Part shown: positions 1-5,370 of the stretch, in pieces
Numbering within the stretch: the first letter of the stretch is position 1
How the letters are laid out: every line of letters starts with the position of its first letter
From: an uncultured Bryobacteraceae bacterium
GTDB taxonomy: Bacteria > Acidobacteriota > Terriglobia > Bryobacterales > Bryobacteraceae
Length of the DNA stretch: 8,119 nucleotides
NCBI GenBank assembly: GCA_937921835.1
Contig: CAKZVG010000599.1
Location: 1 to 8,119 of the forward strand
Reading direction: 5' to 3'
Translations under genes and position numbers: made by a program
The notes under the pieces: model-generated
Told to the model about the DNA's origin: nothing
The model's input: the letters and a program-made list of their open reading frames with translations, nothing else
Databases searched by the model: none

Positions 1-437
1 GAATCCGCCACCACGCGCGGCACGTTGAAGAAGCGGATCTTGGGGTAGTTGGCTTGGCGGATCTCCTGCTCGGCGTTGGCGGCGCGTTCCACCGGCCACT
101 GCATGTTGGATTGGCCCGACGCTACCCAGACCTCGCCCACCAGGACGTCCTTGAGCGTGATCGTGTTCTTTCCGGCGATGGTCATGTCTCCGGCCGCACC
201 GGCCTGGAGCGGCCTGAAGAACGCCTCCCAGCGGCCCGCCTCATCGGCCCTGGCCGATACGGCCTGGTCCAGGAAGCGGATGCTCACCGCCTCGCCCGCG
301 GCGGCCGTACCCCACAGCCGGACCGGCGCTCCGGCCTGGAGAACCATGTGGTCGGAGATAACCGCCGGCAGGCGGACATCGGCGTGAAGAACGCTGGTGA
401 GCAGCAGCAGAGAAGAGAGGCAAATCGTGCGGCGCAT
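1..437 (-). CDS. Sialate O-acetylesterase, secreted (N-terminal part; 3' end beyond window)
   Basis: This is the first 145 codons of an esterase that removes O-acetyl groups from sialic acid or related glycans, probably outside the cytoplasm. Residues 1-19 look like a Sec signal peptide: two Arg, a Leu/Ser-rich core, and likely cleavage after Leu-His-Ala19. The mature protein opens with a β-rich region that includes Ser-Asp-His-Met-Val-Leu-Gln (28-34), a typical start for this family. Around residues 102-115 lies the block Glu-Val-Trp-Val-Ala-Ser-Gly-Gln-Ser-Asn-Met-Gln-Trp-Pro, and Ser110 of the Gly-Gln-Ser-Asn-Met motif is the expected SASA-family nucleophile. The catalytic Asp/His block would lie beyond base 1. 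The ATG follows an AAAAGGAG ribosome binding site (446-453) by 8 nt. The gene is 66 bp downstream of rex on the same strand, so co-transcription is possible, though the gap also holds a TACAAT element. Family members vary in true substrate, so sialate is a family name rather than proof. Confidence 0.9.
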   Translation of the reverse strand, partial: MRRTICLSSLLLLTSVLHADVRLPAVISDHMVLQAGAPVRLWGTAAAGEAVSIRFLDQAVSARADEAGRWEAFFRPLQAGAAGDMTIAGKNTITLKDVLVGEVWVASGQSNMQWPVERAANAEQEIRQANYPKIRFFNVPRVVAD

Positions 438-474
438 CGCAAAGGCTCCTTTTCCGGTTCGAGTTGAAAGGGAT

Positions 475-480
475 ATTGTA
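475..480 (-). promoter_or_regulatory. Possible -10 element of the esterase gene
   Basis: In the 66-bp gap after rex, the minus strand reads TACAAT, matching TATAAT at 5 of 6 positions, about 38 bp before the esterase ATG. I see no convincing -35 box at 16-18 bp. A start around base 468 would give a leader of roughly 30 nt containing the ribosome binding site. It is a weak call based on one hexamer. Confidence 0.3.
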
Positions 481-503
481 CGCCCGCTGAACGTCCGCCG
501 GAG

Positions 504-1208
504 CTAGATTTCGGCGCCGAGGAAGGAATCCGGCGGCAGCGGTAGCGGAGGCGGCTCAACCGGGTGCTCAAGCAAACGCTGCGCCAGACGGAAGGATAGC
601 CCGGCAAGCGAACGGTACAGGTCTTCGTTCTGCACGATGATCCGCTCGGGCAGGGAGAGAGAAACGGGCGCGAAGTTCCAGATGGCAAGAATCCCGCCAT
701 CGACCATCAGGCCGGCCACATCCTGGGCGGCGGCGGCGGGCACGGTGACGATGCCGATGTGGATGTTCATGCGGCGCGCCAGCCCCGGAAGCATCTCCAG
801 CGGCAGCACGTGGCGGCCCGCCACCTCGGTTCCGATCTTCGCCGGATCGGTGTCGAAGGCGGCCATGATGTTCAAGCCGCACTGGCGGAACTTCTCGTAG
901 CCGAGCAGCGCGCGGCCAAGGCTCCCGGCTCCGGCCAGAAACGCGTCGTGGCTGTTGTTCCAGCCAAGGAATTCCTCGATGGCGCGAATCAGTCCGGCCA
1001 CCGGATAACCTACCTTGGGCCGGCCCGTGATTTCAGTGATTTCCAGGTCCTTGCGGACCTGCGTGGGATCGAGGCGCAACTCCCGTCCGATCAGAATGGA
1101 GGAAACGAACGGGGTCCCTTTTGCCTGTAGGTTCTTGAGGAAGTGATGGTAGGCGGGCAGGCGGCGCAGGCTGGCAAGGGCGATCGGTTTGAGTTTGGGT
1201 TCCGCCAT
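504..1208 (-). CDS. rex: Redox-sensing transcriptional repressor Rex
   Basis: This 234-residue repressor binds operator DNA when NAD+ dominates and is released by NADH, coupling fermentative or respiratory genes to redox state. The N-terminal winged helix (about 10-85) contains Leu-Arg-Arg-Leu-Pro-Ala-Tyr (14-20), the recognition segment Asp-Pro-Thr-Gln-Val-Arg-Lys-Asp-Leu (47-55) and Val-Gly-Tyr (67-69). The Rossmann fold begins with the dinucleotide motif Gly93-Ala-Gly95-Ser-Leu-Gly98, followed by Ala-Ala-Phe-Asp119 at the end of the second strand. Near the C-terminus, Asn-Phe-Ala-Pro (178-181) and Asn-Glu-Asp-Leu (194-197) match the family. A proline-rich tail (about 216-226) makes it slightly longer than the usual 210-220 residues. 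The frame is open up to an ATG at 1280, but I chose 1208 because family homology starts there and a terminator-like hairpin with a T7 tract occupies the extension. The ribosome binding site is weak (GGAAGG, 13 nt upstream). Confidence 0.93.
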   Translation of the reverse strand: MAEPKLKPIALASLRRLPAYHHFLKNLQAKGTPFVSSILIGRELRLDPTQVRKDLEITEITGRPKVGYPVAGLIRAIEEFLGWNNSHDAFLAGAGSLGRALLGYEKFRQCGLNIMAAFDTDPAKIGTEVAGRHVLPLEMLPGLARRMNIHIGIVTVPAAAAQDVAGLMVDGGILAIWNFAPVSLSLPERIIVQNEDLYRSLAGLSFRLAQRLLEHPVEPPPLPLPPDSFLGAEI

Positions 1209-1237
1209 CCGGAATGGCCGGCCTTCCAAAGAGCACG

Positions 1238-1293
1238 AAAAAAAGCCAGCGGCGGCCCTCCCGCCCACCACGACAGGCAAGCCGGCCGCTGGC
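1238..1293 (-). terminator. Terminator-like hairpin with T7 tract in the rex leader (possible attenuator)
   Basis: On the minus strand, GCCAGCGGC (1293 to 1285) pairs perfectly with GCCGCTGGC (1253 to 1245), a 9-bp GC-rich stem. It is immediately followed by seven T (1244 to 1238). Three more pairs (1281-1283 with 1254-1256) form if base 1284 is bulged, leaving a loop of about 24 nt. The T-run lies on one side only, so the structure works in the direction of rex transcription. The run ends about 30 bp before the rex ATG. No minus-strand gene lies upstream for it to end, because the neighbour is divergent. It therefore looks like a leader terminator rather than an ordinary gene-end one. Function is inferred from the sequence alone. 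Confidence 0.6.
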
Positions 1294-1376
1294 CGATGGC
1301 ACGAACAAACGCGCCCACCCCCCCAAAGGGCTGTTCCCGGCTGACCAGAGACCGGTGGCAGGGGCGTTGTCGAATC

Positions 1377-1404
1377 GAGAAGAATTTATCGCGAAAAACT
1401 TCTC
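1377..1404. promoter_or_regulatory. Dyad at the predicted rex transcription start (operator candidate)
   Basis: The perfect 6-bp inverted repeat GAGAAG/CTTCTC (1377-1382 and 1399-1404) is separated by 16 bp. The spacer contains a second imperfect palindrome of 14 bp (1385-1398, TTTAT-CGCG-AAAAA), centred one base away. The site sits at the start point predicted from the candidate rex promoter, as expected for a repressor site. It does not match the canonical Rex box TTGTGAA-N-TTCACAA, so Rex as its ligand is only a guess from position. Confidence 0.35.
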
Positions 1405-1410
1405 TAATTG

Positions 1411-1439
1411 AGGATACGCAACTCCAGAATTCCTGTCAA
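1411..1439 (-). promoter_or_regulatory. Candidate σ70 promoter for rex
   Basis: The minus strand carries a perfect -35 hexamer TTGACA (1439 to 1434), a 17-bp spacer and TATCCT (1416 to 1411), which matches TATAAT at 4 of 6 positions. Transcription would begin near 1404, giving a leader of roughly 195 nt that includes the terminator-like hairpin. A single Rex half-site-like sequence (TTGTGAC, 1446 to 1440) abuts the -35 box, with no matching second half. Confidence 0.45.
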
Positions 1440-1461
1440 GTCACAATTCAGCCGTGATACT
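1433..1461 (+). promoter_or_regulatory. Candidate σ70 promoter for the aminotransferase gene
   Basis: CTGTCA (1433-1438) and GATACT (1456-1461) are separated by 17 bp, and each matches consensus at 4 of 6 positions. The -35 box overlaps the rex -35 box on the opposite strand, so the two promoters could compete for polymerase. The predicted start near 1468 gives a leader of about 165 nt. The call is moderate to weak because neither hexamer is strong. Confidence 0.3.
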
Positions 1462-1620
1462 CTACAGGTATGAGGATGCGTCCTGCACTTGCGCGTCCGT
1501 TCCTTTTCGGGTGTGACTAATACCCGGCCTTCCCTTTGCAGCCCGGGCGCCAGCGTCTTGAGGTTTTGGCCGCGAAGCGTCCAAGTCAGCCTGTCCGTTT
1601 GAAAATAAAGAGTTTGCAAA

Positions 1621-1626
1621 GAGGAG
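1621..1626 (+). promoter_or_regulatory. Strong ribosome binding site of the aminotransferase gene
   Basis: GAGGAG stands 7 nt before the ATG at 1634. It settles the start in favour of this ATG and is the best ribosome binding site in the window. Confidence 0.8.
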
Positions 1627-1633
1627 AACCAGC

Positions 1634-2992
1634 ATGCTTGCAGATGCCGCGGCCACCCGGCAGGGTCTTCCCAACCTGGTGACGCCACTGCCCGGACCAA
1701 AGGCCCGGTCCATCATCGCCCGCGACGGCCGGGTTGTTTCGCCGTCTTTCACCCGCGGATACCCGCTGGTAGCCGCCCGCGGGGAAGGGGCCATTGTCGA
1801 GGACGTCGACGGCAATCGCTTTCTCGATTTCAACGCCGGCATTGCGGTGGTGGCGGCCGGCCACTGCCACCCGCGGGTGGTGCGCGCCATTCAGGAGCAG
1901 GCCGCCCGGCTGATCCACATGTCGGGAACCGACTTCTACTACGAGAGCCTGGTCCGGCTTGCCGAGAAGCTCGCCGCGCTGGCGCCGGGTGGCGGGGAGC
2001 GCCGGGTGTACTTCGGAAACTCCGGCACGGAGGCGGTGGAGGCGGCCATGAAGGCCGCGCGCTATCACACCGGGCGGCCGAAGTTCCTGGCGTTTCTCGG
2101 CGGCTTCCATGGGCGCACTCTGGGATCGCTCTCGCTGACCGCATCCAAGCGTGTGCAGCGGAAGGGCTTCGAGCCGCTGCTGGCGGGCGTTGTCCACGCT
2201 CCGTACGCGTACTGTTACCGCTGCGCCTACGGCAAGAACCCGGACACGTGCGCGGTAGAGTGCGTCAAGCACATCGAGGAGACTTTGTTCCAGACCGTGC
2301 TGGCGCCGGAGGAGACCGCCGCCATCGTACTGGAACCCATTCAAGGCGAAGGCGGCTACGTCGTTCCGCCGCCCAAGTTCTTCGACGCATTGCAGGCCCT
2401 GGCCCGGCGGCATGGCATCCCGCTGGTCTTCGACGAGGTGCAGTCGGGCATGGGGCGCACCGGGAAGATGTGGGCCGCACAGCACTTCGGCGCCGAACCG
2501 GACATCCTGGCGGTGGCCAAGGGCATCGCCAGCGGCCTGCCGCTCTCAGCCACCATCGCGCGCGCCGAGCTGATGCAGTGGAAGCCCGGCGCGCACGCGA
2601 CGACCTTCGGGGGCAACCCGGTCTCGATCGCCGCCGCGCTGGCCACCATCGAGCTGCTGGAGGAGGAACTGCTCGACAATGCCGCGCGCTTAGGCGAATT
2701 CCTGCTGGCGCGCTTGCGCGAGTGGCCGCGGCGCTTCCGCACGGTGGGCGAGGTGCGCGGTCTGGGACTCATGATCGGCGTCGAACTGGTGCGCGACCAG
2801 GCCACGCGGGAGCGCGCGCCGGAGGTTCGCGACCGGCTGGTGGAGCTGGCCTTCGAGCGCGGCCTGCTGATTCTCGGCGCCGGACCCAACAGCCTGCGCC
2901 TGTGCCCGCCGCTGGTGATCACGCGCGGCCAGGCCGCCTTCGCCGCGGATACACTGGAGGAGTGCCTGCGGATCGCGGAGAGCGAACTCTGA
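1634..2992 (+). CDS. Class III PLP-dependent aminotransferase (archaeal-type GABA/ornithine aminotransferase or amino-acid racemase)
   Basis: This 452-residue PLP enzyme moves an amino group between an ω-amino acid and a keto acid, or racemises amino acids; the two activities occur in close relatives. The opening Pro-Leu-Pro-Gly-Pro-Lys (18-23) and the segment Leu-Ile-His-Met-Ser-Gly-Thr-Asp-Phe-Tyr (93-102) point to the 'acetylornithine aminotransferase family' subgroup common in archaea. PLP contacts include Gly-Thr-Glu (131-133), Phe-His-Gly (158-160) and Asp267 in Val-Phe-Asp-Glu-Val-Gln. The Schiff-base lysine is Lys296 in Ala-Val-Ala-Lys-Gly, and Thr-Thr-Phe-Gly-Gly-Asn-Pro (323-329) is the usual phosphate-side block. 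Four cysteines cluster at 194, 197, 206 and 210. GAGGAG lies 7 nt before the ATG. It heads a tight gene run with the methyltransferase and yraN. Length is normal. Substrate cannot be fixed from sequence, so gabT or argD would be over-calls. Confidence 0.9.
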   Translation: MLADAAATRQGLPNLVTPLPGPKARSIIARDGRVVSPSFTRGYPLVAARGEGAIVEDVDGNRFLDFNAGIAVVAAGHCHPRVVRAIQEQAARLIHMSGTDFYYESLVRLAEKLAALAPGGGERRVYFGNSGTEAVEAAMKAARYHTGRPKFLAFLGGFHGRTLGSLSLTASKRVQRKGFEPLLAGVVHAPYAYCYRCAYGKNPDTCAVECVKHIEETLFQTVLAPEETAAIVLEPIQGEGGYVVPPPKFFDALQALARRHGIPLVFDEVQSGMGRTGKMWAAQHFGAEPDILAVAKGIASGLPLSATIARAELMQWKPGAHATTFGGNPVSIAAALATIELLEEELLDNAARLGEFLLARLREWPRRFRTVGEVRGLGLMIGVELVRDQATRERAPEVRDRLVELAFERGLLILGAGPNSLRLCPPLVITRGQAAFAADTLEECLRIAESEL

Positions 2993-3516
2993 AGACGCTT
3001 GACGTCGGCTGCGGGGTCAACAAGTATCCCGGGGCGGTGGGCATCGACCGTAATCCGGCCAGCCGGGCTGACGTCTTGTGCGACCTCGACCGCTTTCCGT
3101 ACCCGTTCGCCGACGGCGCCTTCGATTGCATCCGGGCCGTGCACGTCATCGAACACGTCTCCGACGTCATCCGCACCCTGGAGGAGTTCCACCGCCTGCT
3201 GCGGCCGGGCGGGCGGATTCACCTGGTCACACCACACTACACCGACTTCAGTTCGTTTTGCGACCCTACCCACCGCTGGCACCTGAACAGCTTCTCGTTC
3301 CGCTGTTTCGGCCAGGACCACGGAGGCTTCGGCTATTACTCGCGGCGGAGATTGCGCGAGATTTCGGTGCGCGTGCGCCTACTCGCATTCTGGCGCCTGC
3401 TGGGACTCGAATTCCTGGTGAACCGCCTGCCGCGCTTCCGGCGGTTCTGGGAGCACTACCTGTGCTTCGTGGTGCGCGGCAAAGTGATGGAATTCGAGTT
3501 CGAGACGCTGGAGTGA
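2989..3516 (+). CDS. Class I SAM-dependent methyltransferase, probable CTG start
   Basis: This protein of about 175 residues should transfer a methyl group from S-adenosylmethionine; the acceptor is unknown. Motif I is Leu-Asp-Val-Gly-Cys-Gly (4-9), followed by Asn-Lys-Tyr-Pro-Gly-Ala (11-16) and the acidic residue ending strand 2, Asp20 in Gly-Ile-Asp. Further on come Asp-Phe-Pro-like residues around 34-40, Val-Ile-Glu-His-Val (53-57) and Leu-Leu-Arg-Pro-Gly-Gly-Arg, a standard motif III. There is no ATG at the right place. A CTG at 2989 gives the expected Met-Lys-Thr-Leu-Asp start, has GGAGAG 6 nt upstream (2977-2982), and overlaps the upstream TGA as CTGA. The alternative GTG at 2962 adds nine residues but has its purine-rich sequence only 1 nt away. 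The frame stays open upstream to 2248 through the aminotransferase gene, which is coincidental. Similar small methyltransferases often modify surface sugars, but nothing here proves that. Confidence 0.82.
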   Translation: MKTLDVGCGVNKYPGAVGIDRNPASRADVLCDLDRFPYPFADGAFDCIRAVHVIEHVSDVIRTLEEFHRLLRPGGRIHLVTPHYTDFSSFCDPTHRWHLNSFSFRCFGQDHGGFGYYSRRRLREISVRVRLLAFWRLLGLEFLVNRLPRFRRFWEHYLCFVVRGKVMEFEFETLE

Positions 3517-3519
3517 ACC

Positions 3520-3942
3520 ATGTGGGGCAACCTGTTGCGGCTTTCCGACGCTCTGCGCCACCGCGCCCGGCTGCGCCAGTGGAGCCCGGAGCGCGCCGCG
3601 GGACAGCGCGGGGAGGACTTGGCGCACCGCTTTCTGCGCCGGGCCGGCTACACCGTGGTGGCGCGCAACTACCGTACCGCGACCGGGTCGGGGGAATTGG
3701 ACCTGGTGGCCTGGGACGGCGCGACGCTGGTCTTCGTGGAGGTGAAGTCGCGCACCAGCCAGGAGTACGGCGCCCCGGGCCGGGCCCTCGACGCGGGCAA
3801 GCGGGAGCGCTTGCGGCGGGCCGGCCGGGACTACGCCCGCCGCGCCGATGTCGCCTGGGAGCGGGTCCGCTTCGACCTGGTCGAGGTGCTCTTTTCCGAT
3901 CCGCCGTCGGTGGCGCACTTCAAGGACGCCTTCCGCCCGTAA
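3520..3942 (+). CDS. yraN: YraN/UPF0102 family protein (endonuclease-like fold)
   Basis: This is a 140-residue member of UPF0102, a widely conserved family with a restriction-endonuclease-like core and possible roles in DNA processing; its biochemical role is not settled. Gly-Gln-Arg-Gly-Glu-Asp (28-33) marks the first helix with Glu32. The signature Gly-Glu-Leu-Asp-Leu-Val (58-63) leads to Val-Phe-Val-Glu-Val-Lys-Ser-Arg (71-78). Glu32, Asp61, Glu74 and Lys76 thus form the expected PD-(D/E)XK-type metal-binding set and appear intact. The N-terminal 25 residues are Arg-rich and longer than the core. The ATG comes 3 bp after the methyltransferase stop, with GGAG (3510-3513) 6 nt upstream, so it is almost certainly co-transcribed with that gene. 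Length is slightly above the usual 115-130 residues. Confidence 0.92.
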   Translation: MWGNLLRLSDALRHRARLRQWSPERAAGQRGEDLAHRFLRRAGYTVVARNYRTATGSGELDLVAWDGATLVFVEVKSRTSQEYGAPGRALDAGKRERLRRAGRDYARRADVAWERVRFDLVEVLFSDPPSVAHFKDAFRP

Positions 3943-3955
3943 GCGCCGGTCGCGT

Positions 3956-3961
3956 TACAAT
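3956..3961 (+). promoter_or_regulatory. Possible -10 element of galT
   Basis: TACAAT matches TATAAT at 5 of 6 positions and sits in the 48-bp gap after yraN, 30 bp before the galT start. No good -35 box is found 16-18 bp upstream. It resembles the element before the esterase gene. It may give galT a promoter of its own inside the run of genes. Confidence 0.3.
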
Positions 3962-3990
3962 ACCAGTTTCATATCGGAGGAAGCGCTCCT

Positions 3991-4992
3991 TTGCCAGAAT
4001 TACGCAAGGATCCGGTCACCGGCCGCTGGGTCATCATTTCGACTTCCCGCGCCAAGCGGCCTTCGGATTTCGTGCGCGAAACGGTGCGCCCCAAGGGGGT
4101 GCGCTCCTGCCCGTTCTGTCCGGGCAATGAGGCCAAGACGCCGCCCGAGGTGCTGGCCTACCGCAGGGAAGGCGGTCCCAACCAGCCCGGCTGGACGCTG
4201 CGCGTGGTGCCCAACAAGTTCCCCGCCCTGCGCGTGGAGGGGGACCTGAACCGTCAGGGAGAGGGCCTCTATGACAAGATGTCGGGCGTGGGGGCGCACG
4301 AGGTGATCATCGAAACACCCGAACACATGCAGACCCTGGCCGACGTGCCCGAGAAGGCCATCGAGGACGTCTTCTGGGCCTTCCGGGACCGTATCCTGGA
4401 CCTGCGCAAAGACCGCCGGCTGCGCTACATCATCCTGTTCAAGAACCATGGCGAGGCGGCCGGAGCGTCGCTGGAGCACACGCACTCGCAATTGATCGCG
4501 CTCCCGGTGGTGCCCAAGCGGGTGCAGGAGGAGATCACGGGCGCGCGCCGCTACTACGATTTCAAGGAGCGCTGCATCTACTGCGACATCGTTCACAGCG
4601 AAGCGCAGACGGGCACGCGCGTGGTGCTCGAAACCGACCACTTCGTGGCCGTGGCGCCCTACGCGCCGCGCTTCCCCTTCGAGACCTGGATCATTCCGCG
4701 CCCGCACCTGTCGCACTTCGAGGAGACCGCCGCGCCGGCCATGCACAACCTGGCGTGGGTGGTCCGGGCGCTGCTGCGCAAGATCGACCGCGTGCTGGAG
4801 TGCCCGCCCTACAACGCCGTGATTCACACCTCGCCGATTCAGGAAGGCGCGCTCCCGCACTATCACTGGCACATCGAGGTGATCCCCAAGCTGACCAAGG
4901 TGGCCGGCTTCGAGTGGGGGACGGGCTTCTACATCAACCCCACACCTCCCGAAGAAGCCGCGAAATTCCTTCGCGACGCTGGGCTGGCGTAG
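3991..4992 (+). CDS. galT: Galactose-1-phosphate uridylyltransferase family protein (GalT/HIT fold)
   Basis: This 333-residue nucleotidyltransferase would exchange UMP between UDP-glucose and galactose-1-phosphate in the Leloir pathway. Sequence-similar ADP-glucose phosphorylases are a real alternative. The N-terminus has Asp-Pro-Val-Thr-Gly-Arg-Trp-Val-Ile-Ile (7-16) and the zinc pair Cys40-Pro-Phe-Cys43. Ser-Leu-Glu-His163-Thr-His165-Ser-Gln167 is the active-site block, with His165 the expected nucleotidylated residue; Thr replaces the Pro seen in the Escherichia coli His-Pro-His. A second Cys195-Ile-Tyr-Cys198 opens the C-terminal half. His290-Tyr-His292-Trp-His294 and Gly-Thr-Gly-Phe-Tyr-Ile-Asn (310-316) close the fold. 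The start is a TTG with GGAGG (3976-3980) 10 nt upstream; no ATG suits, and Pro-Glu-Leu-Arg-Lys-Asp-Pro fits the family's beginning. The last 59 bp overlap the end of a gene on the other strand. The sequence supports the family strongly and the exact substrate less so. Confidence 0.87.
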   Translation: MPELRKDPVTGRWVIISTSRAKRPSDFVRETVRPKGVRSCPFCPGNEAKTPPEVLAYRREGGPNQPGWTLRVVPNKFPALRVEGDLNRQGEGLYDKMSGVGAHEVIIETPEHMQTLADVPEKAIEDVFWAFRDRILDLRKDRRLRYIILFKNHGEAAGASLEHTHSQLIALPVVPKRVQEEITGARRYYDFKERCIYCDIVHSEAQTGTRVVLETDHFVAVAPYAPRFPFETWIIPRPHLSHFEETAAPAMHNLAWVVRALLRKIDRVLECPPYNAVIHTSPIQEGALPHYHWHIEVIPKLTKVAGFEWGTGFYINPTPPEEAAKFLRDAGLA

Positions 4993-5347
4993 CGGGAACC
5001 ACTTCGTAAAGCGGCGCCCTCTCAGGCAGAAGGCCGGCCGCCCCCAGGGGCTTGGCGGCCTCGAACAGGCAAGTTCGCGACCCGGTCCGGCCTTCCACCC
5101 GCACCGCGCCGGGCGCGGGCCTAACCCGGTAGGCCATCTCGGCGCCGCGCTCCCGGCGGAGGGAATCCAGTGACCAGTCGCTGCCGGCCACCAGACTGAT
5201 CCCGCCCGCCCGGGTGATGAGAATCGTCATCTCGGAGAGGGACTGGCCGGCCGAGGCGGCGGATTCGGCTGCCTCAAGGATGCGTTCCGCGTTCTCCACG
5301 AACCGGCTCATGCTGGTGCTTATCGGCAGCGCGGGCGCGGCTTTCAT
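4934..5347 (-). CDS. Small protein of unknown function after lacI
   Basis: I do not recognise a named domain. The 137 residues read as a soluble α/β protein with no signal peptide or membrane segment. Residues 13-35 form a likely Ala/Glu-rich amphipathic helix, followed by Met-Thr-Ile-Leu-Ile-Thr (a β-strand) and a glycine turn. A short block, Gly-Ser-Asp-Trp-Ser-Leu-Asp-Ser-Leu, then precedes a second half that includes Ala-Met-Tyr-Arg-Val-like and Val-Glu-Gly-Arg-Thr-Gly-Ser-Arg-Thr-Cys features. The ATG at 5347 comes 23 bp after the lacI stop, suggesting co-transcription. Met13 (start at 5311) is an equally good start because the helix begins there, and neither has a clear ribosome binding site. 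The frame is open to 5581 through lacI, which I regard as chance. Its last 59 bp overlap galT tail to tail. A role in the LacI/receptor module is possible but unproven. Confidence 0.65.
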   Translation of the reverse strand: MKAAPALPISTSMSRFVENAERILEAAESAASAGQSLSEMTILITRAGGISLVAGSDWSLDSLRRERGAEMAYRVRPAPGAVRVEGRTGSRTCLFEAAKPLGAAGLLPERAPLYEVVPATPAQRREGISRLLREVWG

Positions 5348-5370
5348 CAAACCGGCGGGCCGCCGGCCGC

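Larger units (their letters stand above)
1209..1633. other. Divergent intergenic region between rex and the aminotransferase gene
   Basis: This is the only stretch over 300 bp without a gene. The part near rex (1209-1370) is GC-rich and holds the terminator-like hairpin on the minus strand. The middle (1375-1465) is more AT-rich and holds the candidate divergent promoters and a dyad. The part from about 1470 to 1620 would be the aminotransferase leader, where I find no clear structure, ending in a GAGGAG ribosome binding site. Small open frames across the region lack credible ribosome binding sites and resemble nothing I recognise. Confidence 0.7.

Noticed and set aside
1209..1280. 24-residue N-terminal extension of Rex from an ATG at 1280
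   Set aside because: Rex homology begins at 1208, and the extension covers half of a terminator-like hairpin with its T-run.
1440..1446. Full canonical Rex operator upstream of rex
   Set aside because: Only one TTGTGA-type half-site is present; the partner half at the proper spacing is missing.
2248..2988. Upstream extension of the methyltransferase frame to 2248, giving a 422-residue product
   Set aside because: It lies entirely over the well-supported aminotransferase in another frame and encodes Arg/Gly/Pro-rich sequence typical of a GC-rich shadow frame; family homology begins at about 2989.
1586..3321. Long minus-strand open frames opposite the aminotransferase and methyltransferase
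   Set aside because: They are low-information Arg/Ser/Pro-rich frames without ribosome binding sites, expected opposite GC-rich genes.
4000..4872. 290-residue minus-strand open frame opposite galT
   Set aside because: Its His/Arg/Val-rich composition mirrors the codon usage of galT; no motif or start signal.
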